From Paenibacillus sp. CC-CFT747 (GTDB lineage Bacteria; Bacillota; Bacilli; Paenibacillales; NBRC-103111), in NCBI GenBank assembly GCA_030323305.1, contig CP106741.1, positions 2,294,501 through 2,358,500 on the forward strand: 64,000 nucleotides of DNA. The letters are read 5' to 3'. The notes under the pieces are model-generated. The model saw nothing but the letters and a program-made list of their open reading frames with translations, was not told where the DNA came from and did no database searches. Below are positions 36,397 to 45,844 of the stretch, one piece after another. A program made the translations under genes and the position numbers. Within the stretch, counting starts at the first letter, position 1, and every line of letters starts with the position of its first letter.

Positions 36397-37559
36397 ATGA
36401 ACCTGGGGGTAATAGGATACGGGCTTCGGGCCCGGTCGATCTTAGGAGAAATCGGGAGGCAGGATCCTGCCTGCCGGGTGGCGGCGGTGGTCGATCCGCG
36501 TGAGAAGCAGAGGGGGAATGGCCGTATTCCGGCGACCGTCCACGCTTTTACGACACGGCGGAAGAGATGCTGGCAGCCGAGCCCGGCTTGAACGGGGTTA
36601 TGATCGCCACCCGCTGTACCCTTCATACCGAAATGGCGCTGAAGGTGCTTCCCGCGCGGCTTCCCGTCTTTCTGGAGAAGCCGGTGGCGACGAACCTGGC
36701 GGACTGGAAGAGGCTGCACCAGGCTTCCCTTGCCTATCCGACGGAAGTGCTGGTGTCCTTCCCGCTCCGGGTCACGCCGATCGTTCAGCTCGTAAAAGAG
36801 ATCATCGATTCGGGCAAAATCGGATCGGTGGAGCATGTTCAGGCTTACAACAATGTGCCTTACGGCCGGGTGTATTACCAGAGCTGGTACCGCAATCCGG
36901 AGGAAACGGGAGGTTTGTTTCTCCAGAAGGCCAACCACGACTTCGATTACCTGAATGCAGTCCTCGGCCTGAAGCCGCTATCCTTGTGCGCCATGACCTC
37001 CAAGCAAATCTTCAAAGGGAATAAGCCGGCCGGCTTAACCTGCGAGGCTTGCGAAGACAACCGGACCTGCTTGGAAAGCGCCCTTCGGAAGCCGGAGCCG
37101 GAGCGGGAATGGAACGGCTGCTGCTTCGCCGAGGATACGGGCAACGAGGACTCGGGAAGCGTCCTGATCCGCTACGAGACGGGGATGCATGTCACCTACA
37201 GCCAGAACTTCTTCGTTCGGGGCCGGGCCGCTTCCCGCGGAGCCCGCTTCATGGGCTACAAGGGGACGCTCGAATTCGATTTCTACCAGAAGCAGGTCCG
37301 TGTCTATCTGCACCACTCTCCCCGGGTGGAAACCTACGACATTGAGCCTGGGGAAGGGCACCACGGAGGAGACACGGCGCTTGCCCGCAACTATCTCGCT
37401 ATGCTGGCCGGCCGGGAGAAATCGATCATTCCTTTGGAGGCGGGCCTCACCAGCGCCCTTATGGGTATCCTGGCGAAAGAGTCGGCGGAGCACGGAAGAT
37501 TCTGTTCCCTTGGGGAGGACTTAGGTGTCCTTTCGGGGTCACCATTTGGGGGACGCTAG
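36397..37559 (+). CDS. Gfo/Idh/MocA-family oxidoreductase (frame interrupted once)
   Basis: This NAD(P)-dependent dehydrogenase-like protein of about 387 residues has the Rossmann motif GVIGYGLRARSI at the N-terminus, FLEKPVATN with the catalytic-type Lys, and a C-terminal beta-sheet domain with a Cys-rich insert (LTCEACEDNRTCLESA). The four Cys residues could bind metal. The break at 36511-36515 (G5 for G6) is the only one, and with it restored the frame reads EWPYSGDRPRFYDTAEEML. It is the last sugar-oxidising member of this locus. Confidence 0.85.
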
Positions 37560-37672
37560 GCCGATTCGGCAGGAAACCGCCCTGTGAAGGGCGAAGGGGT
37601 TCTTAACGAGTAAGCCGGGCCCGGGAGAGGGGCTTCTTATTCGTCAACCCACCTGCGAAAGGATGAAGCAAA

Positions 37673-38530
37673 TTGCGTATTCGGCTCATGACGGATCTTC
37701 ATTATTCCGCCTTGGCGGAGCTTCCGGTTAAGGATGATTTTTACCGGGCTTATCTGGCCCGTTTCTTCGAAGAAGGTTCGGAGGCCGACTGGTACCTCTG
37801 CCTGGGGGATCTGACCCAGTATGGGCTGGAGGAAGAATACCGGTCGGTGTACGCCATCATTGACTCGCTCGGCAAGCGAAGCTCCTTTCTTCATGTGCCC
37901 GGAAACCACGACCTGCTGACGGCGGGACCGGAGACAACGGAAACCTGGGGAGCCACTCCTCCGATCGCGAACGGCTTCGGGGTGATCGACACCGAGGCGG
38001 CCGTCTTGGTTTTCCTGAACACCTGCAAGACGAAGAGCGCGCTGGATTGGGGAGGACAGCTGGACGACCTCCAGCTCGAGCTGCTGCGGAACCAGCTGGC
38101 CCAAGCCGGCGGCCGTCCGGTGTTGGTGTTTGGCCATCATCCCTTGCCGGACACGACGGCCCTGTCCGAGCAAGACATGATGAGGGTGGAGAACGCGGAG
38201 CCCCTGCTCTCGGTCATCCAGGGGGCGGCCGGGCCGTGCTTCTGGTTCAACGGCCACAATCACATTCAGACGATCACATCCGCCGGGAATTGGACCTATG
38301 TACAGACCGCGTCAGCCATCTGCCTGCCGTGCTGGAGAGAACTGGAGATCCTGCCCGGCTCCATCCGCATAACCTCTCATGTGGTCAACGACCCGAAGCT
38401 GTATGACCTGGCCCGGCAGAGCCTAGACGGCTTCGCGGGCTTCCACGACGTGCCGCCGGCCGTCGCTCTGGGAGGCGAGCTGGATCAGGATGCCTTGTGG
38501 GAGCCCGAAAGTGACGGTCAAACGGCTTAA
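37673..38530 (+). CDS. Calcineurin-like metallophosphoesterase
   Basis: This 285-residue intact protein has metal-binding motifs in order: DLHY (residues 8-11, with DxH as D-L-H), GDLTQ (45-49), GNHD, FGHHPLP and GHNHIQT. It resembles Icc/phosphodiesterases that hydrolyse cyclic nucleotides or phospho-sugars. The TTG start (37673) follows AAAGGATG. Its position after the sugar locus suggests a phosphatase of a catabolic intermediate, but that is only inference. Confidence 0.85.
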   Translation: MRIRLMTDLHYSALAELPVKDDFYRAYLARFFEEGSEADWYLCLGDLTQYGLEEEYRSVYAIIDSLGKRSSFLHVPGNHDLLTAGPETTETWGATPPIANGFGVIDTEAAVLVFLNTCKTKSALDWGGQLDDLQLELLRNQLAQAGGRPVLVFGHHPLPDTTALSEQDMMRVENAEPLLSVIQGAAGPCFWFNGHNHIQTITSAGNWTYVQTASAICLPCWRELEILPGSIRITSHVVNDPKLYDLARQSLDGFAGFHDVPPAVALGGELDQDALWEPESDGQTA

Positions 38531-38664
38531 TCCACGCGGCTGTCTGCCGTCACGCTGCATCGAACGCCGCGCGGCCAACTGGCAGCCAAGTCAGGGCCAA
38601 CGGATGGCTTCTCTGCGGGTTCCGTGGTATACTGGCTCCACATTCGAGGACAGGGGTTGGTACG

Positions 38665-39141
38665 ATGGAACATGCTTTGATTAAGCAGCTGGACTTCGTC
38701 CGGTCGCAGACGCTGAAGGCCATGCAGGGAATGACGGAGGAGGAGGCCGACCGGATTCCGGAAGGGTTCCGGAACAACCTCCGCTGGCAGTTCGGACACA
38801 TTTACGTCGTCCTTGAAAGGCATGCCTTCCAGTACATAGGGCTCCCGCTTCACCTGCCGGAAGGCTACAAGGAGCAGTTTGAGTACAACACTTCTCCGCT
38901 TACCCGTCCGGAGTCGGTCCGAGTCCCCGCTCTGCCGGAGATCGAAGGGCTGATGAAGGAGCAGGTCGGCCGCATCCGGGAGGCGCTGGGCGGACGAATG
39001 CAGGAAGAGGTTCCGGAACCGTACCGGACCTCGTCGGGGGCGCTGCTGAAGACTCCCGAGGATTTTCTCAGCCTCGACCTGTATCACGAAGGCATGCATT
39101 TCGGCGTGATCAAGCTGTACAAGGCGCTGCTTTCCCTTTAA
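38665..39141 (+). CDS. DinB-family protein
   Basis: This 158-residue four-helix-bundle protein of the DinB/YfiT-like superfamily has metal-ligand His residues in WQFGHIYVVLERH and DLYHEGMHFGVIK. Members are thiol-dependent transferases or hydrolases (bacillithiol S-transferase type). The ATG has a weak Shine-Dalgarno. TGGTATACT at 38625-38633 could be an extended -10 promoter. It is a single gene with a strong terminator. Confidence 0.85.
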   Translation: MEHALIKQLDFVRSQTLKAMQGMTEEEADRIPEGFRNNLRWQFGHIYVVLERHAFQYIGLPLHLPEGYKEQFEYNTSPLTRPESVRVPALPEIEGLMKEQVGRIREALGGRMQEEVPEPYRTSSGALLKTPEDFLSLDLYHEGMHFGVIKLYKALLSL

Positions 39142-39164
39142 CGGGCAGCACCCCTATCATTCCG

Positions 39165-39195
39165 AAAGACCCGGTTTCGGTAACCGGGTCTTTTT
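39165..39195 (+). terminator. Rho-independent terminator
   Basis: A perfect 12-bp stem (AAAGACCCGGTT and its complement), a 5-base loop and T5. Confidence 0.93.
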
Positions 39196-39294
39196 GTCGT
39201 GGGCGGAAGAGATCCTAAAGGCAGGGTAGGACAGAGAATACAACCTTCTTACCGGTGCAGGTGAGAGCCTGGAGGCGGACAAGGTTACAAAAAA

Positions 39295-39350
39295 ACTAAC
39301 AACCTATTTGTTTAATGGGGGTTGTTAGTCGGGTATAGGTTTGTTATAGT
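39295..39350 (+). promoter_or_regulatory. Promoter and operator of the ehu-ect operon
   Basis: TTGTTA (39322-39327), a 17-base spacer and TATAGT (39345-39350) form the promoter. A perfect 10-bp inverted repeat ACTAACAACC/GGTTGTTAGT (39295-39304, 39320-39329) covers the -35. That position suits a repressor such as a MarR-type EctR/CosR, but no regulator gene lies in the cluster. Confidence 0.7.
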
Positions 39351-39584
39351 ATGGATACATAAGGCTCCAACGCTTGCCAAATTATCCAAAAGACAAGGAA
39401 GCGGAAGAGCTCTTTCCTTTCCGGAACAGGAAAGGCGCGGAGGCTTGCAGAAGCTTGTCGTGTCCTTTCGAAGGGGGTGCGAAGAAGGGAAAAGGAACGG
39501 AGCGCCAAAAAGACAGGGAAGCCAACCGAGGTAAAACCAAGTATTCCAATGTGTAAAATAAAATTAAAAGGGAAATGAGAAAGG
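39351..39584 (+). other. Long 5' leader of the ehu-ect operon
   Basis: This transcribed leader is about 230 bases. It can form hairpins such as CCTTTCC/GGAAAGG (39416-39435 area) and CCTTTCG/CGAAGAAGG. It has no conserved reading frame, and I recognise no known riboswitch. Length and purine richness suggest a post-transcriptional layer of osmotic control. Confidence 0.45.
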
Positions 39585-40508
39585 ATGGGTTGGAAGTTGA
39601 AGAAGTCAGTTACGATGGTTCTGCTTATGGTTCTATGCTTGGCCCTGGCGGCCTGCGGACAGAAAACCGGCGCGGGGGATACGGCCAGCGGCGGAAAAGG
39701 CTCGGAAGGCACGGACTCCGCAAGCGGAACCTTGGGCGAAGCCAAGAAGAAAGGCTCTATTACCGTAGGATTCGCGAATGAGAAGCCGTACGCCTACAAG
39801 ACGGCCGATGGGCAATTGACGGGAGAAGCGGTGGAGATTGCCCGTGTCATCCTGAAGAAGCTCGGGGTCAACGAGATGAAAGGAGAGCTGACCGAGTTCG
39901 GCTCCCTGATCGGCGGGCTGCAGGCTAAGCGTTTCGATCTCATTACCGCCGGGATGTTCATCAACCCCGACCGGTGCGGCGCGGTTCTGTTTGCCAATCC
40001 GGAATACAGCATCGGGGAAGCGATTGCCATCAAGAAGGGCAGCGATTTGGGCTTGAAGAGCTACAAGGACATCGCCTCCAAGAAAGACGTGAAGGTGGCG
40101 GTGATGACCGGAGCCGTTGAGATCGGCTATCTGGAGAAGTCCGGTGTGGCGAAGGAACAGATCGTCCAGGTGCCGGACCAGGCCTCCGCTGTCAGTGCCC
40201 TTCAGGCCGGACGGGTTCAGGCTGTCACCATGACAGGACCGGCTCTGCAGTCCATGCTGGAATCGGCCGGGGATGCCAATCTGGAGCGGGTAGCGGATTT
40301 TACGCAGCCGGAGATCGAAGGCAAGAGTGTGCGCGGCTACGGCGCCACCGCTTTCCGCCAAGCCGATACGGAATTCCAGAAGGCGTATAACGAAGAATTG
40401 AAGAAAATGAAGGATTCCGGCGAGCTTCTCACCATTCTGAAGAAGTTCGGCTTCACGGAGCAGGAACTCCCGGGTGACGCGACGTCCGAGAGCCTGTGCA
40501 AGAAATAA
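39585..40508 (+). CDS. ehuB: Ectoine/hydroxyectoine-binding lipoprotein of the Ehu ABC system
   Basis: This 307-residue periplasmic-type amino-acid-binding protein of family 3 has a signal peptide with lipobox LAAC and a Gly/Ser linker. It has binding-protein motifs ITVGFANEKPYAYKTADGQLTGEAVEIARVI and GSLIGGLQAKRFDLITAGMFINPDRC. Identification as EhuB rests on the neighbours (EhuC, D, A and EctA-D) and on this family pattern. It captures ectoines outside the membrane. An alternative in-frame TTG at 39597 would give a tighter signal peptide. Confidence 0.9.
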   Translation: MGWKLKKSVTMVLLMVLCLALAACGQKTGAGDTASGGKGSEGTDSASGTLGEAKKKGSITVGFANEKPYAYKTADGQLTGEAVEIARVILKKLGVNEMKGELTEFGSLIGGLQAKRFDLITAGMFINPDRCGAVLFANPEYSIGEAIAIKKGSDLGLKSYKDIASKKDVKVAVMTGAVEIGYLEKSGVAKEQIVQVPDQASAVSALQAGRVQAVTMTGPALQSMLESAGDANLERVADFTQPEIEGKSVRGYGATAFRQADTEFQKAYNEELKKMKDSGELLTILKKFGFTEQELPGDATSESLCKK

Positions 40509-40509
40509 C

Positions 40510-41163
40510 ATGCCGACTTCATGGACGGACTTCCTGCCCGCCTTCTGGGACGGGCTGGAGGTGACGCTTAAAGTAACGGCATGGGGAGCTGTATTGGCGC
40601 TGGTTGTTTCCTTTGTAAGCGGGCTTTGCCGCCTATCCAAGCTGTGGATCGTAAGAACCGTCACCGGCGTGTACGTGGAGATTTTCCGAGGGACCTCCCT
40701 CCTGATCCAGCTGTTTTGGCTCTATTTCGCCCTGCCGATCCTCGGTCTTGAGCTGCCCAAGCTGACGGCGGCCGTTCTGGCGGTCGGGCTGAATTTCGGG
40801 GCTTACGGCTCGGAGATTGTACGGAGCTCGATATTGGCTGTGCCCAAAGGGCAGTGGGAAGCGGCGATCGCCCTTAACCTGACTCCTTACCAGAGGCTGG
40901 TTCGCGTGATTTTTCCGCAGGCATTCGTCCGTATGCTTCCTCCCTTCGGGAACCAGATGATCGAGCTGGTTAAATCCACCTCGCTCGTCTATTTCATTAC
41001 GATGGCCGATCTGACCTACCAGGCCATGATCTTAAGGAATAACTACATCTCGTGGACGTGGGAAATTCTCACCCTGCTGCTCGTCTTCTACTTTGTCATT
41101 TCCGCTGGGATCGCCCTGCTGGTGCGGCTCCTGGAACGAAAAATGACGGCTGGGAGGGTGTAG
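40510..41163 (+). CDS. ehuC: Ehu ABC transporter permease EhuC
   Basis: This 217-residue polar-amino-acid-type permease has four to five helices, the EAA loop GQWEAAIALNLTPYQRLVRVIFPQA and a C-terminal RLLERKM. It begins one base after the ehuB stop (TAACATG). I choose ATG 40510; the longer frame above overlaps ehuB without Shine-Dalgarno. It forms the channel with EhuD. Confidence 0.9.
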   Translation: MPTSWTDFLPAFWDGLEVTLKVTAWGAVLALVVSFVSGLCRLSKLWIVRTVTGVYVEIFRGTSLLIQLFWLYFALPILGLELPKLTAAVLAVGLNFGAYGSEIVRSSILAVPKGQWEAAIALNLTPYQRLVRVIFPQAFVRMLPPFGNQMIELVKSTSLVYFITMADLTYQAMILRNNYISWTWEILTLLLVFYFVISAGIALLVRLLERKMTAGRV

Positions 41164-41166
41164 ACC

Positions 41167-41871
41167 ATGTGGGATTGGAATTATGCAGCGGAAATTTTGC
41201 CGGAGCTGCTCGGCGCTTTGAAGATGACCATCCTGGCCACCTTCTGCGGGTTCGGCGTGGCCTGTGTCGGAGGGCTCGTCTTTGCCGCAGCGGTCCGCTC
41301 CCGCTGGAAGATCATCTGCCTTCCGGCAAAGGGAATCCTAGCCTTCATCAGGAATACACCGCTGCTCGTTCAGGTGCTGTTCCTGTATTACAGCCTGCCC
41401 CAGCTGGCGGGGATCTCCCTGTCGGCGTTCATGGTAGGCATCATCGGACTAGGGCTTCATTACAGCACCTACCTGTCCGAGGTCTACCGTTCCGGGATTG
41501 AGGCCGTACCGAAGGGCCAGTGGGAAGCGGCGACGGCGCTGAATTTCCCGCGCTGGATGACCTGGTGGCGTGTCATTCTTCCGCAGGCCCTCCCGCCGAT
41601 TATCCCGATTATGGGCAATTATCTTATTGTCATGTTTAAGGAAACGCCGATTCTTTCGGCGATCACGCTGGTGGAGCTTCTCCTCACCGCGAAGAATATC
41701 GTGTCGCAGTCGTACCGCGTGTTTGAGCCGTATACCATGGTCGGCCTGTTGTTTCTGCTGATCAGCTACCCGGCGTCTCTGCTCATCCAGAGACTGGAGA
41801 AGCGCATGAATCTGCATGAGAGGATGCCGGCGGCGGGACAAACGGTCAAGAAGAAGGAGGTGAGTTCGTGA
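41167..41871 (+). CDS. ehuD: Ehu ABC transporter permease EhuD
   Basis: This 234-residue second permease has helices throughout and the EAA loop GQWEAATALNFPRWMTWWRVILPQALPPIIP. It starts three bases after ehuC and overlaps the ehuA start by four bases (GTGA). Confidence 0.9.
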   Translation: MWDWNYAAEILPELLGALKMTILATFCGFGVACVGGLVFAAAVRSRWKIICLPAKGILAFIRNTPLLVQVLFLYYSLPQLAGISLSAFMVGIIGLGLHYSTYLSEVYRSGIEAVPKGQWEAATALNFPRWMTWWRVILPQALPPIIPIMGNYLIVMFKETPILSAITLVELLLTAKNIVSQSYRVFEPYTMVGLLFLLISYPASLLIQRLEKRMNLHERMPAAGQTVKKKEVSS

Positions 41872-42647
41872 GCGAAACCATCGTCAAATATAACGACGTG
41901 ACCAAATCCTTCGGGGATCTCCAGGTGCTGAAGGGCATCAACCTGGAAATCGGAGCCGGGGAGAAAGCGGCCGTCATCGGCCCGAGCGGCTCCGGCAAGA
42001 CGACCCTCGGGCGCATGCTGATGACGCTCGAGGAGCCTACCACCGGAACAATCGAGCTGGACGGGGAGCTGCTTTGGCACCGGCGGGACGGGGACCGGCT
42101 GGTACGGGCCAACGAGAAGCACCTGCACCGGATGAGGAACAAGGTGGGGATGGTGTTCCAGCATTTCAACCTGTTCCCGCACATGACCGTGCTAGGCAAC
42201 GTCACGGAGGCGCCGAGAAAGGTGCTGAAGTTGTCTAAAGCCGAAGCCGAGGAAAGAGCCGTAGCCATGCTCGTCAAGGTAGGCCTGGGCGATAAGCTGG
42301 ATGTTTATCCGGCCCAGCTGTCCGGCGGGCAGAAGCAGCGGGTGGCGATCGCCCGCGCCCTTGTCATGAGGCCGCAGGTTATGGTATTCGACGAAGTGAC
42401 GTCCGCTCTCGACCCCGAGCTGGTGGGGGAAGTGCTGGAGGTGATCCGGGAGATCGCCGAAGAGGGCGAGATGGCCATGCTTCTGATCACGCACGAGATG
42501 GAATTTGCCCGCGAGATCGCGGACCGGGTCATCTTCGGGGCGGACGGCCTGATTGTCGAGCAAGGACCGCCGGAGCAAATTTTCGGCAGCCCCGAAAGCG
42601 AACGGCTTCAGCAGTTTCTGAAGCGGTTCCGGTCGGGCGGCATCTAA
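41868..42647 (+). CDS. ehuA: Ehu ABC transporter ATP-binding protein
   Basis: This 259-residue ATPase has Walker A GPSGSGKTT, Q-loop GMVFQHFNLFPHM, signature LSGGQKQR, Walker B VMVFDEVTSALD and H-loop LITHEMEFA. It powers uptake of ectoines. The GTG start overlaps the ehuD stop. Confidence 0.93.
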   Translation: MSETIVKYNDVTKSFGDLQVLKGINLEIGAGEKAAVIGPSGSGKTTLGRMLMTLEEPTTGTIELDGELLWHRRDGDRLVRANEKHLHRMRNKVGMVFQHFNLFPHMTVLGNVTEAPRKVLKLSKAEAEERAVAMLVKVGLGDKLDVYPAQLSGGQKQRVAIARALVMRPQVMVFDEVTSALDPELVGEVLEVIREIAEEGEMAMLLITHEMEFAREIADRVIFGADGLIVEQGPPEQIFGSPESERLQQFLKRFRSGGI

Positions 42648-42671
42648 AACATAAATAAAAAGGGGAGATTC

Positions 42672-43172
42672 ATGACGACGGAAACGGCGTTCACGTTTCG
42701 CCGTCCCCAGACGGAAGATGGAGAAAAGGTGTGGGAGCTCATCCGCGAGGCGGGGACGCTCGATCTGAATTCGGCTTACTGCTACTTGATGCTGTGCGAC
42801 TATTTCAGCAGCACCTGCGTCGTGGCGGAAGCCGAAGGGAAGCTGGCCGGTTTCGTCTCGGCCTTTCGCTCGCCCAAGCAGGACGACACCCTGTTTATCT
42901 GGCAGGTGGGGGTGGACCGGTCCTGCCGGGGAAAGGGACTCGGGAAGCAGTTGATCCGCACCTTGCTGAACCGCAGCGCTTCCCGTTCGGTTCGCTATCT
43001 GGAAGCGACCGTGTCGCCTTCCAATATGGCTTCCCGGCGGATGTTCGCCGGGCTAGCGGAAGAATATGGCGTGAAATGTACGCTTAGCCGCGGCTATTCA
43101 CCTGCTCTTTTTCCTGAGGGAAGCCAGCATGAAGAGGAAACGTTGTATTTACTCGGTCCGTTCACACTCTAA
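42672..43172 (+). CDS. ectA: L-2,4-diaminobutyrate N-gamma-acetyltransferase
   Basis: This 166-residue GNAT enzyme performs the second step of ectoine synthesis. The acetyl-CoA loop is [14 protein letters not shown], and the family markers FRRPQTEDG and [14 protein letters not shown] are present. It opens the ectABCD part and follows ehuA by 24 bases with AGGGGAG. Confidence 0.95.
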   Translation: MTTETAFTFRRPQTEDGEKVWELIREAGTLDLNSAYCYLMLCDYFSSTCVVAEAEGKLAGFVSAFRSPKQDDTLFIWQVGVDRSCRGKGLGKQLIRTLLNRSASRSVRYLEATVSPSNMASRRMFAGLAEEYGVKCTLSRGYSPALFPEGSQHEEETLYLLGPFTL

Positions 43173-43191
43173 ACCAATATGGAGGAATGAC

Positions 43192-44484
43192 ATGGATACC
43201 CAAGTACTGGAAATGCCCAATCTTGCCGTTTTTGACGAGCTGGAATCGGAAGTGCGCAGCTACTGCCGTAATTTTACAACGGTGTTTCACAAAGCCAAGA
43301 ATGCTAAGCTGTGGGACACCTGCAACAACGAATACATTGACTTTTTTGCCGGAGCGGGAGCTCTGAATTACGGCCATAACAACGAACGCATCCGCGCGAA
43401 GCTGGTCGATTATCTTCTGCAGGACGGCATTACCCACAGCCTGGATATGGCGACCGGTGCCAAGGAAGCCTTCCTGGAACGGTTCCAGGAAGTGATTCTG
43501 AAGCCGCGTGGCTGGAACCATAAGGTGATGTTTCCGGGACCGACCGGAACGAACGCCGTAGAAAGCGCCATGAAAATAGCGAGGAAAGTGACAGGCCGTA
43601 CGACAATCATGTGCTTCACGAACGCCTTCCACGGCATGACCCTCGGTTCGCTTGCCGTCACCGGCAATTCCTTCAAGCGGGAAGGCGCCGGTGTGGAGCT
43701 GAGCCAGTCGGTCTTCATGCCCTATGACGGCTATTTCGGGGAAGACGTGGATACGGCCGCTTATATAGAGAAGCTGCTGGGCGATCCCGGCAGCGGGGTG
43801 CCATTGCCGGCGGCCATTATCCTGGAATCGCTGCAGGGCGAAGGCGGACTGAACGAAGCGAGCAAAGGCTGGTTGCAAAGGATCGAAAGGCTGTGCAAAA
43901 GCCAGGGCATCCTGCTCATCCTGGATGATATCCAGATGGGCTGCGGCCGCACGGGATCCTTCTTCAGCTTCGACCATGCCGGGATCGAGCCCGACATCAT
44001 CTGCCTGTCGAAGTCTATTGGAGGCTACGGACTGCCTATGGCGATCACGCTGCTGAAGCCGGAGATCGACGCCTGGAAGCCGGGCGAGCACAACGGAACC
44101 TTCCGCGGCAACAACCTGGGCTTCGTGGCCGCGGCCGAAGCGCTCTCCTACTGGGAGGATGCCTCCTTCGAGATGGACATCATGCAGCGGGCCCGCCTGA
44201 TCCGCGAGGCGCTGGAAGGCATGCTCGCGAAGCATCCGCAGCTTAACGGCGAGCTCCGCGGTAGAGGCCTGATCCAGGGGATTGCTTTTGCCGATCCCGC
44301 CATGGCCGAAGAGCTGTGCTCCCACGCCTTCCAGCTCGGGCTTGTAATGGAAACGTCCGGTCCGAGGAGCGAGGTCGTGAAGCTGATGCCGCCTCTGACC
44401 ATTGAGCTCGATGTTCTGAAGCAGGGGCTGCAGATGATGGAACGGAGCATGGAGCAGCTCGCGCACAACCATTCGACGAAATAG
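43192..44484 (+). CDS. ectB: Diaminobutyrate-2-oxoglutarate transaminase
   Basis: This 430-residue class-III PLP aminotransferase makes L-2,4-diaminobutyrate from aspartate semialdehyde, the first step. The PLP lysine lies in [11 protein letters not shown], and the [12 protein letters not shown] and [17 protein letters not shown] blocks are typical of EctB. I choose ATG 43192, preceded by GGAGG; a longer frame would overlap ectA. Confidence 0.96.
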   Translation: MDTQVLEMPNLAVFDELESEVRSYCRNFTTVFHKAKNAKLWDTCNNEYIDFFAGAGALNYGHNNERIRAKLVDYLLQDGITHSLDMATGAKEAFLERFQEVILKPRGWNHKVMFPGPTGTNAVESAMKIARKVTGRTTIMCFTNAFHGMTLGSLAVTGNSFKREGAGVELSQSVFMPYDGYFGEDVDTAAYIEKLLGDPGSGVPLPAAIILESLQGEGGLNEASKGWLQRIERLCKSQGILLILDDIQMGCGRTGSFFSFDHAGIEPDIICLSKSIGGYGLPMAITLLKPEIDAWKPGEHNGTFRGNNLGFVAAAEALSYWEDASFEMDIMQRARLIREALEGMLAKHPQLNGELRGRGLIQGIAFADPAMAEELCSHAFQLGLVMETSGPRSEVVKLMPPLTIELDVLKQGLQMMERSMEQLAHNHSTK

Positions 44485-44531
44485 TAAGTCAATCCTTAAA
44501 CCAATCAATTACCCAAACAGGAGGAATTTCC

Positions 44532-44924
44532 ATGATTGTTAAACATTTGGAGGACATACTGAATACGAAGGACGACGTGGACACGAAGACGTGGAATTCG
44601 AGAAGGCTGCTTCTGCACAAGGACGGAATGGGCTTCTCGCTCAATGACACCATCATCAAGGCCGGTACGGAAACCCTGATCTGGTACAAAAACCACGTGG
44701 AGGCCGTGTACTGCCTTGAAGGAGAAGGGGAAATCGAGGTGATCGGCGGCGAAACTTACCAGATCAAGCCCGGCATGATGTACGCTCTGGACGGCAACGA
44801 GAAGCATTATTTGCGGGCCCGGGCGCAGCTGAGAATGGTTTGTGTATTTAACCCGCCGCTTACAGGCGCGGAGGTACATGACGCCGAGGGAACCTATCCG
44901 CTTCATATCCCAGTTACTAAATAA
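44532..44924 (+). CDS. ectC: L-ectoine synthase
   Basis: This 130-residue cupin closes the ring of N-gamma-acetyldiaminobutyrate to form ectoine. It has the typical start MIVKHLEDI, the TW.SRRLLL segment and the metal-site regions YCLEGEGEIEV and MMYALDGNEKHYL. It has a good GGAGG. Confidence 0.96.
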   Translation: MIVKHLEDILNTKDDVDTKTWNSRRLLLHKDGMGFSLNDTIIKAGTETLIWYKNHVEAVYCLEGEGEIEVIGGETYQIKPGMMYALDGNEKHYLRARAQLRMVCVFNPPLTGAEVHDAEGTYPLHIPVTK

Positions 44925-44936
44925 GGAGATGATCCC

Positions 44937-45844
44937 ATGACTCGCTCAACCGAAACGGCACCTAATCGTCTGACCGAGGATGTCTATCCTTCCCGTAAAA
45001 AAGCCAAGCCCGAAATCCTCAACCGCCAGGATCCGGTGGTCCATTCGGAATGGAGCCCGGAAAGTCCGCTGACCCGGGAGCAGTCGGACTTCTATGAGAA
45101 GAAAGGCTATCTGTTTCTCGAAGACTTCTTCCAGGGGGAAGAACTGGCCGTGTTTCAACAGGCGGCCCGTACGTTTCAGGACGTGGCGCGCGGCGATTCG
45201 TCCGCGGAAGTGATCCGGGAGCCCGGCAACCAGGAGGTCCGGTCGGTCTTTGCCGTGCACAACCGCAACGAGATCTTCAAGAAGCTGCCGGAGCATCCGA
45301 AGCTTCGTTCGATCATCGATTATCTGCTGGGCGGTCCGACCTATATCCACCAGTCCCGCATCAATTACAAGCCGGGCTTCAGCGGCAAGGAGTTTTACTG
45401 GCATTCCGATTTCGAAACGTGGCACGTGGAGGACGGCATGCCCCGCATGAGAGCGTTGAGCTGTTCCATCGCTCTAGAAGATAATTATCCGTTCAACGGT
45501 CCGCTGATGGTGGTGCCGGGCTCTCATAAGAAGTTCATCTCCTGCGTTGGGGAGACGCCGGAGGACCATTACAAGGATTCCTTGCGCAAGCAGGAATACG
45601 GGGTGCCGGATCAGGAGAGCCTGACGTCTCTTGTCCGGGAAGGGGGCATCGACACGCCCGTCGGCAAGGCGGGCTCCATCGTCCTGTTCGACTGCAACAT
45701 CATGCACGGCTCGAACAGCAACATTACCCGCTGCCGCGGAGCAACGTGTTTATGGTGTTCAACAGCAAGGAGAACCAAGTAAGGGAGCCTTATTCTGGTC
45801 AAAAGCCGCGGCCTGAATTTATCGCGACTCGTCAAGGCCTATGA
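44937..45844 (+). CDS. ectD: Ectoine hydroxylase (frame interrupted near the 3' end)
   Basis: This Fe(II)/2-oxoglutarate dioxygenase converts ectoine to 5-hydroxyectoine. The signature FYWHSDFETWHVEDGMP carries the iron ligands His156 and Asp158, and the third ligand is His257 (IMHGSN). The frame breaks near 45729 (CCC where CCCC restores NITPLPRSNVFMVFNSKENQ). The full product is 302 residues, as in known EctD. Its restored stop overlaps the next start codon (ATGA), so the two genes are coupled. Confidence 0.94.

Noticed and set aside
39351..39584. c-di-AMP (ydaO) riboswitch in the ehu leader
   Set aside because: The family's conserved bulged stems and GGGGCAACC-like segments are not found; only generic hairpins are seen.
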